Below, in pieces: positions 20,840 to 27,972 of a DNA stretch of 52,625 nucleotides; position 1 is the first letter of the stretch; the number at the start of each line of letters is the position of its first letter. Under the pieces are notes generated by a model that was given only the letters and a program-made list of their open reading frames with translations, was not told where the DNA came from and did not search any database. The position numbers and the translations under genes were made by a program. Source of the DNA: Deltaproteobacteria bacterium (GTDB lineage: Bacteria; Desulfobacterota; BSN033; UBA1163). Location: positions 1 to 52,625 of the forward strand of contig JAGXTA010000171.1 of NCBI GenBank assembly GCA_018333535.1. Reading direction: 5' to 3'.

Positions 20840-21014
20840 ACCAGGCGGCTGAAGAAGGTATCCCTTCTCTTTCAACCCTTTGGAGGTTCTCCAGCTTGAG
20901 GAAGATTTCCTTGCCGGTCAGCTTTGAAAGAGTGTCCGAGTAGATGATCGGTGTTCGAAGGATCACCTTCCCAATCTCATCCCCTGCTCGTTCAATCTCT
21001 TTCCAGAGTTTCAA
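20820..21014 (-). pseudogene. Threonine dehydratase N-terminal fragment
   Basis: Starting at TTG 21014 behind GGGAGG, the frame encodes IGKVILRTPIIYSDTLSKL and GKEIFLKLENLQ, the N-terminal signature of PLP-dependent threonine dehydratase (IlvA/TdcB) just before the catalytic-lysine motif GSFKIRGA. That motif is absent; the frame diverges (RVEREGIPSSAAW) and runs into the MITE at 20839. No remainder of the gene is visible beyond the element. Confidence 0.7.
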
Positions 21015-21118
21015 TGGAACCCTCCCCGTACTCTTTTAACTTTTTGCTTATTGATAGCCATATAGTCTTATCATCGTTTGACTAACCGACTATCCGACAA
21101 ATGACTATCGGACTATTA

Positions 21119-21901
21119 TTACCGCTCCCCTTTCTTCAAAAGGGTGATTCTCGGCATCCCTGAGATGGGATTCTCATCGACCCACACCTTACAACCATAG
21201 ACCTCTTCGATGTTCTCGCGAGTGATCACTTCGCGGGGAGGCCCCATCTTATAAATCCTTCCTCCCTTGAGAAGGATGAGCCGGTCGCAATATTCGGAGG
21301 CGATGTTCAGGTCGTGGGAGGCCATGACGATCGTCAGTCCCTTCTCACGGTTAAGGTTCAGGACGAGATTGAGAAAATCGACCTGGTGATGGATGTCCAG
21401 GTTTGCCGTGGGTTCATCCAGCAAAATAATTTCAGGCTCCTGCGCCAAGGCCCTCGCAATGAAGACCCTTTTCCGCTCTCCGCCTGAGAGTTCATCGATA
21501 AATCTCTCGCTGATCGAAAGGGTCTCCGTCCAGTCCATCGCCTTCTTTGCGATCTCCAAATCCCTCACCCCTTCGAACATGAGATGGCCAAGGTAAGGTG
21601 ATCTCCCCATCAAAACAATCTCTACCACACGGAAGGGAAAGAGGGAGTAGGCTTCCTGGGGCACAACAGCGATCTTCCTCGCAATCTCCCTCTGGCTCAT
21701 CTCACTTAAGGAAGTGATCTCCAGGAGAATTTCTCCCTTTTGAGGGGAGAGGAGGCGGCAGAGGATTTTTAGAAGCGTGCTTTTCCCGGAGCCATTGGGA
21801 CCGATCACGCCAATGAATTCGCCTCTTTCGATCCGCAAAGAGATATCCTGAAGAACCCAGTCCTGGCGGTAGCGGAAAGAGACCGAACGAAGATCGATCA
21901 T
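21119..21901 (-). CDS. btuD: Vitamin B12 / iron-siderophore-type ABC transporter ATPase
   Basis: 260 residues, FecE/BtuD class. Walker A is GPNGSGKSTLLK (about 36-47), signature LSGGERKRVFIARALA, Walker B IILLDEPTANLD. It energises import through the BtuC permease. The start codon overlaps the btuC stop (ATGA, 21898-21901), so translation is coupled. It is the last gene of the operon downstream of a cobalamin riboswitch, which supports B12 or another corrinoid rather than heme or siderophore. Confidence 0.9.
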   Translation of the reverse strand: MIDLRSVSFRYRQDWVLQDISLRIERGEFIGVIGPNGSGKSTLLKILCRLLSPQKGEILLEITSLSEMSQREIARKIAVVPQEAYSLFPFRVVEIVLMGRSPYLGHLMFEGVRDLEIAKKAMDWTETLSISERFIDELSGGERKRVFIARALAQEPEIILLDEPTANLDIHHQVDFLNLVLNLNREKGLTIVMASHDLNIASEYCDRLILLKGGRIYKMGPPREVITRENIEEVYGCKVWVDENPISGMPRITLLKKGER

Positions 21902-22929
21902 AGTGTCTTCACCACCTTTCTCTTCCTCAGAAGGTAGATGAAGAAGGGCCCTCCGAAGGCCGCCGTGATCACGCCGACAGGAAGCTCCACCGGCGCCAGA
22001 ATCGTTCTGGCAAAGGTGTCGGAGGCGATGAGAAAAGAGGCGCCGATCAGGGCGGAGGCAGGAAGAAGGAGCCGGTGATCAGGCCCGAAGAGGAGTCGGG
22101 CGGAATGGGGAATGATCAGGCCCACGAAACCGATCAGGCCGCACAGTGAGACAGAGGCCGCTGTGATCAGAGAAGCACAGAGATAGGAGACGATCTTCAA
22201 TCGCTCCACATCCACGCCCAATTGCAGGGCGCTCTCCTCGCCCGAAAGGATCAGATTTAAGTGGGGCGATTTCCAGTAGAGAATCAAAAAGCCTGCCACA
22301 ATATAAGGAAGGATGATGCCGATTGCCCGTGGATTCGCAAAACTGAAATCTCCCATCAACCAGAAGATAATCGTATGGAGCTCCTCCTTCTGGGAGATGG
22401 AGAGGAAGAACATGATGATGGCGGAGAGAAAGGACCCTGTGATGACCCCGGCAAGAAGCAGGATATTGGGATGAATCTTGCCCTCCTGTTTTCCGAAATA
22501 AAAGACCAGTCCAATGGTTATCAGCGCGCCTGCAAATGAGGCAAGAGGAAGGCCGAAGGAGAGGGCGCTCAACCCCAGGAAGATCGCAATGATCGCTCCC
22601 ACGGCTGAGCCGCTGGAGACGCCGAGGATATAGGGATCGGCCAGAGGATTTCTCAAAAGGGCCTGGAAGATGACGCCTGAGACAGAGAGCCCTGCTCCGA
22701 CCAGCCCTGCCAGCAAAGCCCTGGGAAACCGGAGCGAGAGAATGATCGTTCGTTCCATTTCAGTTTCGGTCCCCGTCAGGCCCAGAAGCGACTGGAGGAG
22801 GATGGAGATGGAACGGACGGGATCAACCCTCACGCTACCCACCATCACCGAAAACAGAGTCACAAATATCAGGAGTAGGGTGAGGAGAAGGGTAACAGTA
22901 AGGACCTTTTTAAGGGTAAGGATCTTCAT
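21898..22929 (-). CDS. btuC: Vitamin B12-type ABC transporter permease (FecCD family)
   Basis: 343 residues, about ten predicted membrane helices. FecCD-family signatures include RFPRALLAGLVGAGLSVSG, FQALLRNPLADPYILGVSSG, GLIGFVGLIIPHSARLLFGP (gate/coupling region) and the ending PFFIYLLRKRK. It lies in the cytoplasmic membrane and pairs with the ATPase that overlaps its stop codon. A 75-bp spacer with short TGCTAATTTTG inverted repeats separates it from btuF. Confidence 0.93.
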   Translation of the reverse strand: MKILTLKKVLTVTLLLTLLLIFVTLFSVMVGSVRVDPVRSISILLQSLLGLTGTETEMERTIILSLRFPRALLAGLVGAGLSVSGVIFQALLRNPLADPYILGVSSGSAVGAIIAIFLGLSALSFGLPLASFAGALITIGLVFYFGKQEGKIHPNILLLAGVITGSFLSAIIMFFLSISQKEELHTIIFWLMGDFSFANPRAIGIILPYIVAGFLILYWKSPHLNLILSGEESALQLGVDVERLKIVSYLCASLITAASVSLCGLIGFVGLIIPHSARLLFGPDHRLLLPASALIGASFLIASDTFARTILAPVELPVGVITAAFGGPFFIYLLRKRKVVKTL

Positions 22930-23004
22930 TTGAGTTCCATTGCAAATTGCAAAATTAGCAATTAGCAGTTTAAATTTCTATTTTGCAATGCTAATTTTGA
23001 AATG

Positions 23005-23949
23005 CTAATTTTGCACTGGTTTTTTATACCGCCCCGGATGAATCAGCGTTGCCATCTCCTCCAGTCCTTCGATGATCCTGGGCGAGGGGCGATCGATCAG
23101 GTCTGAGTCGATGAGGTGAATCCTGCCCTGTTTTACAGCAGGGATCATCTTCCAGCGCTCCCATTCACGTAAAATCCTTTCATAATCCCCTTTTGGGTTC
23201 ATGGAGCTGATGAGGATCACCTCCGGCGATCTCTTTAAAATTTCCTCCATTCCCAATCGAGGATACATCTCTTTATCCTTTCCCGCAACATTTTCTCCTC
23301 CTGCCAGACGGATGAGATCGTCTCCAAAGCTTCCTTTTCCGACTGTCACGATGGGCGATTCTCCGATCTGGAGAAAGACTTTCGGACGGTAAAGGGTTTT
23401 AGTCCGTTCGGCCACCTTCTCTTTCCTTCTCTGCATCGACTCGATGATCGAGAGAGCCTCTCTCTCCTTTGCCGACACCCGACCGAGGTGACGAATGCTT
23501 TGAAGGACATCTTCAAATCTTTTCGGAAAAATTACAAAAGATGGAAACCCCAATCTCTCCAGACGCTCCACCATCTCCCTTGGATTTCCGGCCCCGGTCG
23601 CAATGATCAAGTCGGGCTTGAGGGAGATGACCCTTTCAAAGTCAATGCTAATATAACTTCCGACCCTCACCCTGGACTTCGCCTTTTCAGGGTAGTTGCA
23701 ATGGATGGAGACGCCCACTACCTCCTCATCAAGGCCAAGGCTGAAGAGGATTTCGGTGATGTTGGGAGCCAGGGAAACAATCCGCTTCGGAGGAAAAGAA
23801 AACGTCACTTCCCTCCCGACTTCATCTTTTAACTTTAAAGTGCCCGCATCGGACACCAAGGGAGTTAAAAAGATGAACATGCAAAGGATCAAAAAAAATC
23901 TCCATCTCTTTCTCCCTTGATGGGAAAAAACTGTCTTTCCCCTCCCCAT
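23005..23949 (-). CDS. btuF: Cobalamin-type periplasmic binding protein
   Basis: About 314 residues, a TroA/BtuF-like binding protein. A hydrophobic signal segment (RFFLILCMFIFLTPLVSDAG) precedes VTFSFPPKRIVSLAPNITEI, LGLDEEVVGVSIHCNYP, LKPDLIIA and GGENVAGKDKEMYPRLGMEE. It would deliver B12 to BtuCD. The first ATG after the adjacent MITE is at 23949 but lacks a Shine-Dalgarno; 53 upstream in-frame codons lie inside the MITE and are not native. An AAGGGAG occurs at about 23917-23923 without an obvious start after it, so the true start is unclear. Confidence 0.85.
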   Translation of the reverse strand: MGRGKTVFSHQGRKRWRFFLILCMFIFLTPLVSDAGTLKLKDEVGREVTFSFPPKRIVSLAPNITEILFSLGLDEEVVGVSIHCNYPEKAKSRVRVGSYISIDFERVISLKPDLIIATGAGNPREMVERLERLGFPSFVIFPKRFEDVLQSIRHLGRVSAKEREALSIIESMQRRKEKVAERTKTLYRPKVFLQIGESPIVTVGKGSFGDDLIRLAGGENVAGKDKEMYPRLGMEEILKRSPEVILISSMNPKGDYERILREWERWKMIPAVKQGRIHLIDSDLIDRPSPRIIEGLEEMATLIHPGRYKKPVQN

Positions 23950-23951
23950 CG

Positions 23952-24204
23952 AGAGACTGTGTCGTATTATGAATAAACCGACTTTTTGAAAAGGGGGAGA
24001 GGCGGTCGGGTGGAAAAGATTTAGAGCAGTAACCTTTAGCCGTTCGGATTCTGGCATGCTATGTGTATGAAAACATCCAAATTGATACAAGTGACCGTTC
24101 CCAATCATCTAAAAGACCCGCATTCTAAAGCTTTGCCCTCCTGCCGGCGGGCAGGGAACCTGACTGCCTTTCCCCCTTTTCATTCCGATTACGACACAGT
24201 CTCT
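23952..24204. mobile_element. MITE-like element, 253 bp, family D
   Basis: Perfect 15-bp terminal inverted repeats, AGAGACTGTGTCGTA (23952-23966) and its complement (24190-24204). Similarity continues inward: GAAAAGGGGGAGAGGC on the left and the complement of GAAAAGGGGGAAAGGC on the right. An inner inverted pair (AAAGATTTAGAGCAG about 24015-24029; CGCATTCTAAAGCTTTG about 24119-24135) is shared with the element at 25173-25348. It is non-coding. It lies between btuF and tonB and touches the btuF start. Confidence 0.75.
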
Positions 24205-24256
24205 GTCGGGAGAGGGGCAGGGCGAGGGTGAAAATATTTTTTCTGCATCGAATCAA

Positions 24257-25144
24257 TCATCGAAGTTGGAAAGCAACAGGGATATTGACCCATCCAGGAA
24301 CCGGGGTTTCACCCTTTTTCGCAGGGACAAATTTCCACTGCTTCACAGCGGAAATGGCAGAACCGTCCAAAACCTCATGACCCGAAGAACGCCTCACCTC
24401 AATCTCTCCCACCCGGCCATTGGATAAGACTTCAACCCTGAGTAAAACCTCTCCTTCGTATCCTTTTTTCCTCGCCTCCCGGGGATAGAGGGGTTTGGGA
24501 TTTTCAGCATATCGGGGTTGAGCAAAGATGACTTCACCTTCGGAGAGGGAAGGACTCTTTATCGCCACACGAGACGTTTCAGAGGAACTGGTTTGAGGAA
24601 AGGGATTTCCAAGCGATGCGATGACAACCCTTTCTTCCTGCTTATTTTCTATGACTTTCTTCTCGCTTTGTAATAGAGATAATTTGGGTTCGCTGACCGA
24701 TATGACCTTCGCTTCGTTCTGAACAGGCGCGGTGGCTATGGGTTCCTGCTCCTTTTTAGGGAGAGTGACCTCTACTTCCTCAACCCGAGAAACCTTCCTC
24801 TCCTCATGGGTTTTCACGGGTGCGTGTGCTTCGGTCTTTATCTCAACCTCTTCACTCCGAACTCCCTCCGGGCCGTAGGCCCTTATGGGCTGAACTCCGA
24901 ACTCCCCGCCTGCCGAAGAAGTGGCTTGGCGGGCAGGCGAACTCCGAACTTTTGTCCTGTCTTCCACCTTTCTCAACGGCTCCCTTTTCTCCTTGATGAT
25001 GGGAAGAAGAGAGACTTCAATGTTCAAACGCGGAAGTTGTGTGATCTTAAAATCCGGCAGGAGGATGGAAAGAAGGGAAAAGACAAAGAAGTGGAGTCCC
25101 AACGAGATGGATATAAAGAGTTTAAAATTCCAGGTTCCGTTCAT
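24257..25144 (-). CDS. tonB: TonB-like energy-transducing protein
   Basis: 295 residues. One N-terminal membrane helix (LFISISLGLHFFVFSLLSIL), a long charged periplasmic linker, and a C-terminal TonB domain (YPREARKKGYEGEVLLRVEV...GRVGEIEVRRSSGHEVLD, ending AVKQWKFVPAKK). It couples proton-motive force via ExbB/ExbD to an outer-membrane receptor, here presumably a BtuB-like one, though none is in the window. It is the first gene after the cobalamin riboswitch. ATG 25144 has no Shine-Dalgarno, and a MITE ends 28 bp upstream. Residues about 62-100 are encoded by palindromic repeat DNA. Confidence 0.88.
   Translation of the reverse strand: MNGTWNFKLFISISLGLHFFVFSLLSILLPDFKITQLPRLNIEVSLLPIIKEKREPLRKVEDRTKVRSSPARQATSSAGGEFGVQPIRAYGPEGVRSEEVEIKTEAHAPVKTHEERKVSRVEEVEVTLPKKEQEPIATAPVQNEAKVISVSEPKLSLLQSEKKVIENKQEERVVIASLGNPFPQTSSSETSRVAIKSPSLSEGEVIFAQPRYAENPKPLYPREARKKGYEGEVLLRVEVLSNGRVGEIEVRRSSGHEVLDGSAISAVKQWKFVPAKKGETPVPGWVNIPVAFQLR
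24853..24956. repeat. Palindromic repeat inside the tonB linker
   Basis: Three copies of ACTCCGAACT (about 24856, 24894 and 24941) flank two palindromes: GGGCCGTAGGCCC (24871-24883) and CCCGCCTGCCGAAG...GGCGGGCAGGCG (24905-24940). Such palindromes otherwise occur in spacers of this window. Here they are read in frame, adding about 33 residues (GGEFGVQPIRAYGPEG and neighbours) to the disordered TonB linker. Confidence 0.65.
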
Positions 25145-25172
25145 TTTGATATATTTAAAAAATATATTTCAG

Positions 25173-25348
25173 CTCTATGGGACATCGGTCAGGGATGTTG
25201 AAAAAGTTTTAGAGCGGAAACCTTCAAATAATCAATGCGTCAGATCGCCGGTATAGTTAACGATTATAAAAACAACAGGGCTTTAGGACTACATTAAAAA
25301 ACCGCATTCTAAAACTTTGAAAACATCTTTGGCCGATGTCCCATAGAG
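25173..25348. mobile_element. MITE-like element, 176 bp, family C
   Basis: Terminal inverted repeats of about 45 bp. The outer 16 bp, CTCTATGGGACATCGG, are identical, followed by GATGTT and AAAGTTTTAGA blocks on both arms (25173-25218 and 25303-25348). The inner part (AAAGTTTTAGAGCGG and its complement) is the same module found in the element at 23952-24204. It is non-coding. It sits between the riboswitch terminator and tonB. Confidence 0.8.
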
Positions 25349-25352
25349 TGAC

Positions 25353-25385
25353 AAAAAACCCGCTCTTCGGGAGAAAGAGCGGGTT
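25353..25385 (-). terminator. Rho-independent terminator of the cobalamin riboswitch
   Basis: Read on the - strand, an 11-bp stem (AACCCGCTCTT at 25375-25385 read as its complement, pairing with 25357-25367) with loop TCTCCCG is followed by six U residues (25353-25358). It lies about 50 nt downstream of the riboswitch core and before tonB. It is the expected expression platform: a transcriptional off-switch when cobalamin is bound. Confidence 0.85.
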
Positions 25386-25435
25386 CTTTTCAACGTCACC
25401 CTTCACAGCCTTCCACCGAAGACCTAATCGTGAAG

Positions 25436-25615
25436 CGTATTCAGGCAGGTTTTCTGGCTTACGGATCATCCTAATCCCTGCCCCTTCCCACCCTTTGACC
25501 CTTCGACAAGCTCAGGGCTTTGGGCAGTGGTTACTGGCAGGTTTCGTCCCCGATTACAGCGGCGTGGCCGTCCCCGATTCTCACGGGGTTCCCTTTTGAG
25601 GCATCAAGCCACCTG
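25436..25615 (-). promoter_or_regulatory. Cobalamin (AdoCbl) riboswitch
   Basis: On the - strand the conserved elements occur in order: GGTGGCTTGATGCC and AAAAGGGAACCCCGTG (5' side), GAATCGGGGACGGCCACG, CCGCTGTAATCGGGGACG, CCACTGCCC, GGGTGGGAAGGGGCAGGG, and the 3' GATGATCCGTAAGCCAGAA followed by ACCTGCC. These are the core of the cobalamin aptamer. The variable hairpin between CCACTG and GGGAAGG contains the dispersed palindrome CCCTGAGCTTGTCGAAGGG. It controls the downstream tonB-btuF-btuC-btuD genes through the terminator at 25353-25385. Confidence 0.9.
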
Positions 25616-25690
25616 AACACCTATTCAATTTTAACTCTTTATATCATAAGCATCGAAAGAGTGTCAAATATTATCACCCTGAAGCCGCCC

Positions 25691-25719
25691 TTGACATATC
25701 CGTGTAATTATGCTATTAA
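25691..25719 (+). promoter_or_regulatory. Sigma-70-type promoter for the DUF4143 ATPase
   Basis: TTGACA (25691-25696) and TATTAA (25714-25719) separated by 17 bp. The start codon of the ATPase lies 36 bp downstream of the -10 box. Confidence 0.6.
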
Positions 25720-25754
25720 AATGCATTATCACACGAAAATAACGGTGAGAAACT

Positions 25755-26978
25755 ATGGTTCCTAACTACATTGAAAGGGGCATCGAACGGGTTTTGAAAA
25801 AGGCCGTCAAGGAATTTCCTGCCATTGTCCTCACAGGACCCCGGCAGTCTGGTAAAACCACTACGTTAAAACACCTGTTCGGTAAAGATTGCCAATATAT
25901 CTCCCTTGATCCTCCAGATGTTCGAGCGTCAGCCAACGCTGATCCGAGGGGGTTCCTGAATCAATGCGCTCCGCCCGTCATCATCGACGAGATTCAACAT
26001 GCTCCTGATCTCCTGCCCTATATCAAGGAACGCATTGATGAACACCGTCGAGAACGAGGTCAGTATATTCTCACCGGATCTCAGAATTTGCTTCTCATCA
26101 GAAGTGTCTCAGAGTCTCTGGCTGGACGAGCCGCGATATTGAAATTACTTCCTCTGTCCTATCGAGAAATAGCGGGCGATCCAAACGGTCCTCTTCCCTG
26201 GGAGCAAGGCGGAATCGAAAGAGATTTGCATGGGCTTTCGCATCTCGAACTCTGGAAGGGTTTCCTGTGTGGAACTTATCCTGAATTGATTGCAGAAAGT
26301 GATCGTGATTTCTGGCTTTGGCACGCCAGTTATGTCCAGACCTATCTCGAACGCGATGTGCGGGGGCTTCAACAAATCGGAGACCTTACCCTATTTCAAA
26401 ATTTCCTCCGGACGATTGCGGCCCGAAGCGGCCAGCTTCTCAATCTTGCCGATATTGGACGCGATCTTGGAATTGCTCTCAATACGGTGAAGCGGTGGAT
26501 AGCCATTCTTGAAGCCACCTTCCAGATTATTATTCTGAGGCCCTATTTTGAAAACATCGGGAAGAGGCTTGTAAAAACGCCAAAAGTTTATTTCACCGAC
26601 ACGGGCACCTTGTGTTATCTCGCCGGCTTAAAAGACGCCGAACATGCAATCTCAGGGCCTCTGGGAGGAGTAATTTTCGAAACAGGAGTTCTCGCTGAGA
26701 TCGTGAAGAGGTTTGTCCATGCTGGACAGGACCCGCATCTCTATTTCTGGAGAACAAGTCATGGCTCGGAGGTCGATATCGTTGTTGAACGGGGAGGGAA
26801 ACTGATCCCGATTGAGGTCAAGCCTTCAGGAACTCCTCGGCCAACCATGGCACACGGAATATTGGCCTTCAGAAAAGATTTCCCCAAAAAGGCCGAAAGG
26901 GGATATGTGATCCATCCAGGGGATATAAAACTTTCCATTGCCCCTAACGTATTAGCGTTGCCCTTTGCAGGGCTATGA
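25755..26978 (+). CDS. AAA_14/DUF4143 ATPase
   Basis: 407 residues. The N-terminal P-loop domain has VLTGPRQSGKTTTLKHL (about 25-41), Walker B PPVIIDEIQHAPDLL and sensor YILTGSQNLLL. The middle has DUF4143-type YVQTYLERDVRGLQQIGDL. The C-terminus has a PD-(D/E)xK-like FWRTSHGSEVDIVVERGGKLIPIEVKPSG (D, E and K residues in this order). The family is common and poorly characterised. It is monocistronic with its own promoter. Its 3' end abuts a truncated THEP1 gene on the other strand, so it may be an insertion. Confidence 0.88.
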   Translation: MVPNYIERGIERVLKKAVKEFPAIVLTGPRQSGKTTTLKHLFGKDCQYISLDPPDVRASANADPRGFLNQCAPPVIIDEIQHAPDLLPYIKERIDEHRRERGQYILTGSQNLLLIRSVSESLAGRAAILKLLPLSYREIAGDPNGPLPWEQGGIERDLHGLSHLELWKGFLCGTYPELIAESDRDFWLWHASYVQTYLERDVRGLQQIGDLTLFQNFLRTIAARSGQLLNLADIGRDLGIALNTVKRWIAILEATFQIIILRPYFENIGKRLVKTPKVYFTDTGTLCYLAGLKDAEHAISGPLGGVIFETGVLAEIVKRFVHAGQDPHLYFWRTSHGSEVDIVVERGGKLIPIEVKPSGTPRPTMAHGILAFRKDFPKKAERGYVIHPGDIKLSIAPNVLALPFAGL

Positions 26979-26993
26979 TTTTTCGACCCTCAC

Positions 26994-27167
26994 TTAAAGA
27001 TCCTTCCGTCCCAGTTTACCCCCTAGATGTATGTCTTCCCTTCTTTTGATCTCGGCGGTATAGAAGCCAATGGATGAAAAGGAGCCGAGCGCCTCGGAAA
27101 GGTGCTTGATCAAAGTAGTCTTGCCAATGCCGGGTGGGCCTGTGATGAGGATGTTCTTAATCTTCAC
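26994..27167 (-). pseudogene. Truncated THEP1-family NTPase
   Basis: A GTG start overlaps the stop of the upstream MBL-fold gene (GTGA). The 57-residue frame begins MKIKNILITGPPGIGKTTLI and continues SIGFYTAEI, the P-loop and following strand of THEP1 nucleoside-triphosphatases (normally about 170-180 residues). The frame then ends in unrelated codons (LGGKLGRKDL, TAA). Walker B and the rest are missing. The truncation point is 16 bp from the end of the convergent ATPase gene. Confidence 0.7.
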
Positions 27168-27799
27168 CCCCGGACAAAGGGATTGTGTCGCTTCTCGTAT
27201 TGGATCGTTGAGGTCGGTGTGGAACCGTAGTTATGGCCGGGGAAGACGATCGTGTCGCCGGGCAGTGTGTAGAGTTTCTTCTGGATGGAACCTTCCATCA
27301 CATCCCAGGAACTTCCAGGGAAGTCCGTCCTTCCCACCGAGCCCACAAAAAGGGTGTCGCCGGTAAAGACCATCCCATCCATATAGAGGGACATTCCGCC
27401 CGGAGAGTGGCCGGGCGTGTGGAGGACTTTAAGTGCGACTTTCCCCGCCTTGATCAGATCGCCCTCTTTGACCAGAATGTCGGCAGGAGGAGATTGGGTG
27501 GCGCTGAACATCATGAGAAGATCGGGAGGGGTGCGTGTGAGGTGGGCGGCCTCCTCTTCATGGATGACGATCTTGGCCCCGCTCTTTTTTTTCATCTCGG
27601 CATTGCCCATGACATGGTCCACATGGCAATGGGTATTGACGATATACTTGATCTTACTGATACCATGAGATTTCGCTTCGGATAAGAGTCTTTCCGCATC
27701 ATCCGAAGGGTCGATGAACAGCCCCTCTTTCGTCTCTTCATCCCCGATCAGGTAACAGAAGACAGAAAAATTCCCAACCTCATATTGTTTGACGATCAT
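27164..27799 (-). CDS. MBL-fold metallo-hydrolase (glyoxalase II-like)
   Basis: 211 residues from ATG 27799, preceded by GGAGGAGAGTA. Zinc ligands are in the motif THCHVDH (HxHxDH), HTPGHSPGG, FTGDTLFVGSVGRTD and FPGHN. This is the hydroxyacylglutathione-hydrolase-like group that hydrolyses thioesters; the exact substrate is not evident. It is translationally coupled to the THEP1 stump that overlaps its stop codon. Confidence 0.88.
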   Translation of the reverse strand: MIVKQYEVGNFSVFCYLIGDEETKEGLFIDPSDDAERLLSEAKSHGISKIKYIVNTHCHVDHVMGNAEMKKKSGAKIVIHEEEAAHLTRTPPDLLMMFSATQSPPADILVKEGDLIKAGKVALKVLHTPGHSPGGMSLYMDGMVFTGDTLFVGSVGRTDFPGSSWDVMEGSIQKKLYTLPGDTIVFPGHNYGSTPTSTIQYEKRHNPFVRG

Positions 27800-27972
27800 T
27801 ACTCTCCTCCTCTTTCCCGCCTGTTTTCTTATAATATAAAGGATGGCTCTTAGAAACTTCAACTTTTTCTTGACAAATGGGTCTCAAATGTATAATTGGC
27901 TATCGTGGCTTTTTAAGACGGATACCGCTTCGGGAGTCGATGAACAGGAAGAAGTTCGCTGAAGGAGAAAAA

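Noticed and set aside
24257-25144. tonB operon considered as iron-siderophore uptake
   Set aside because: FecCD-type permeases serve both, but the cobalamin riboswitch with terminator directly upstream favours B12 or another corrinoid.
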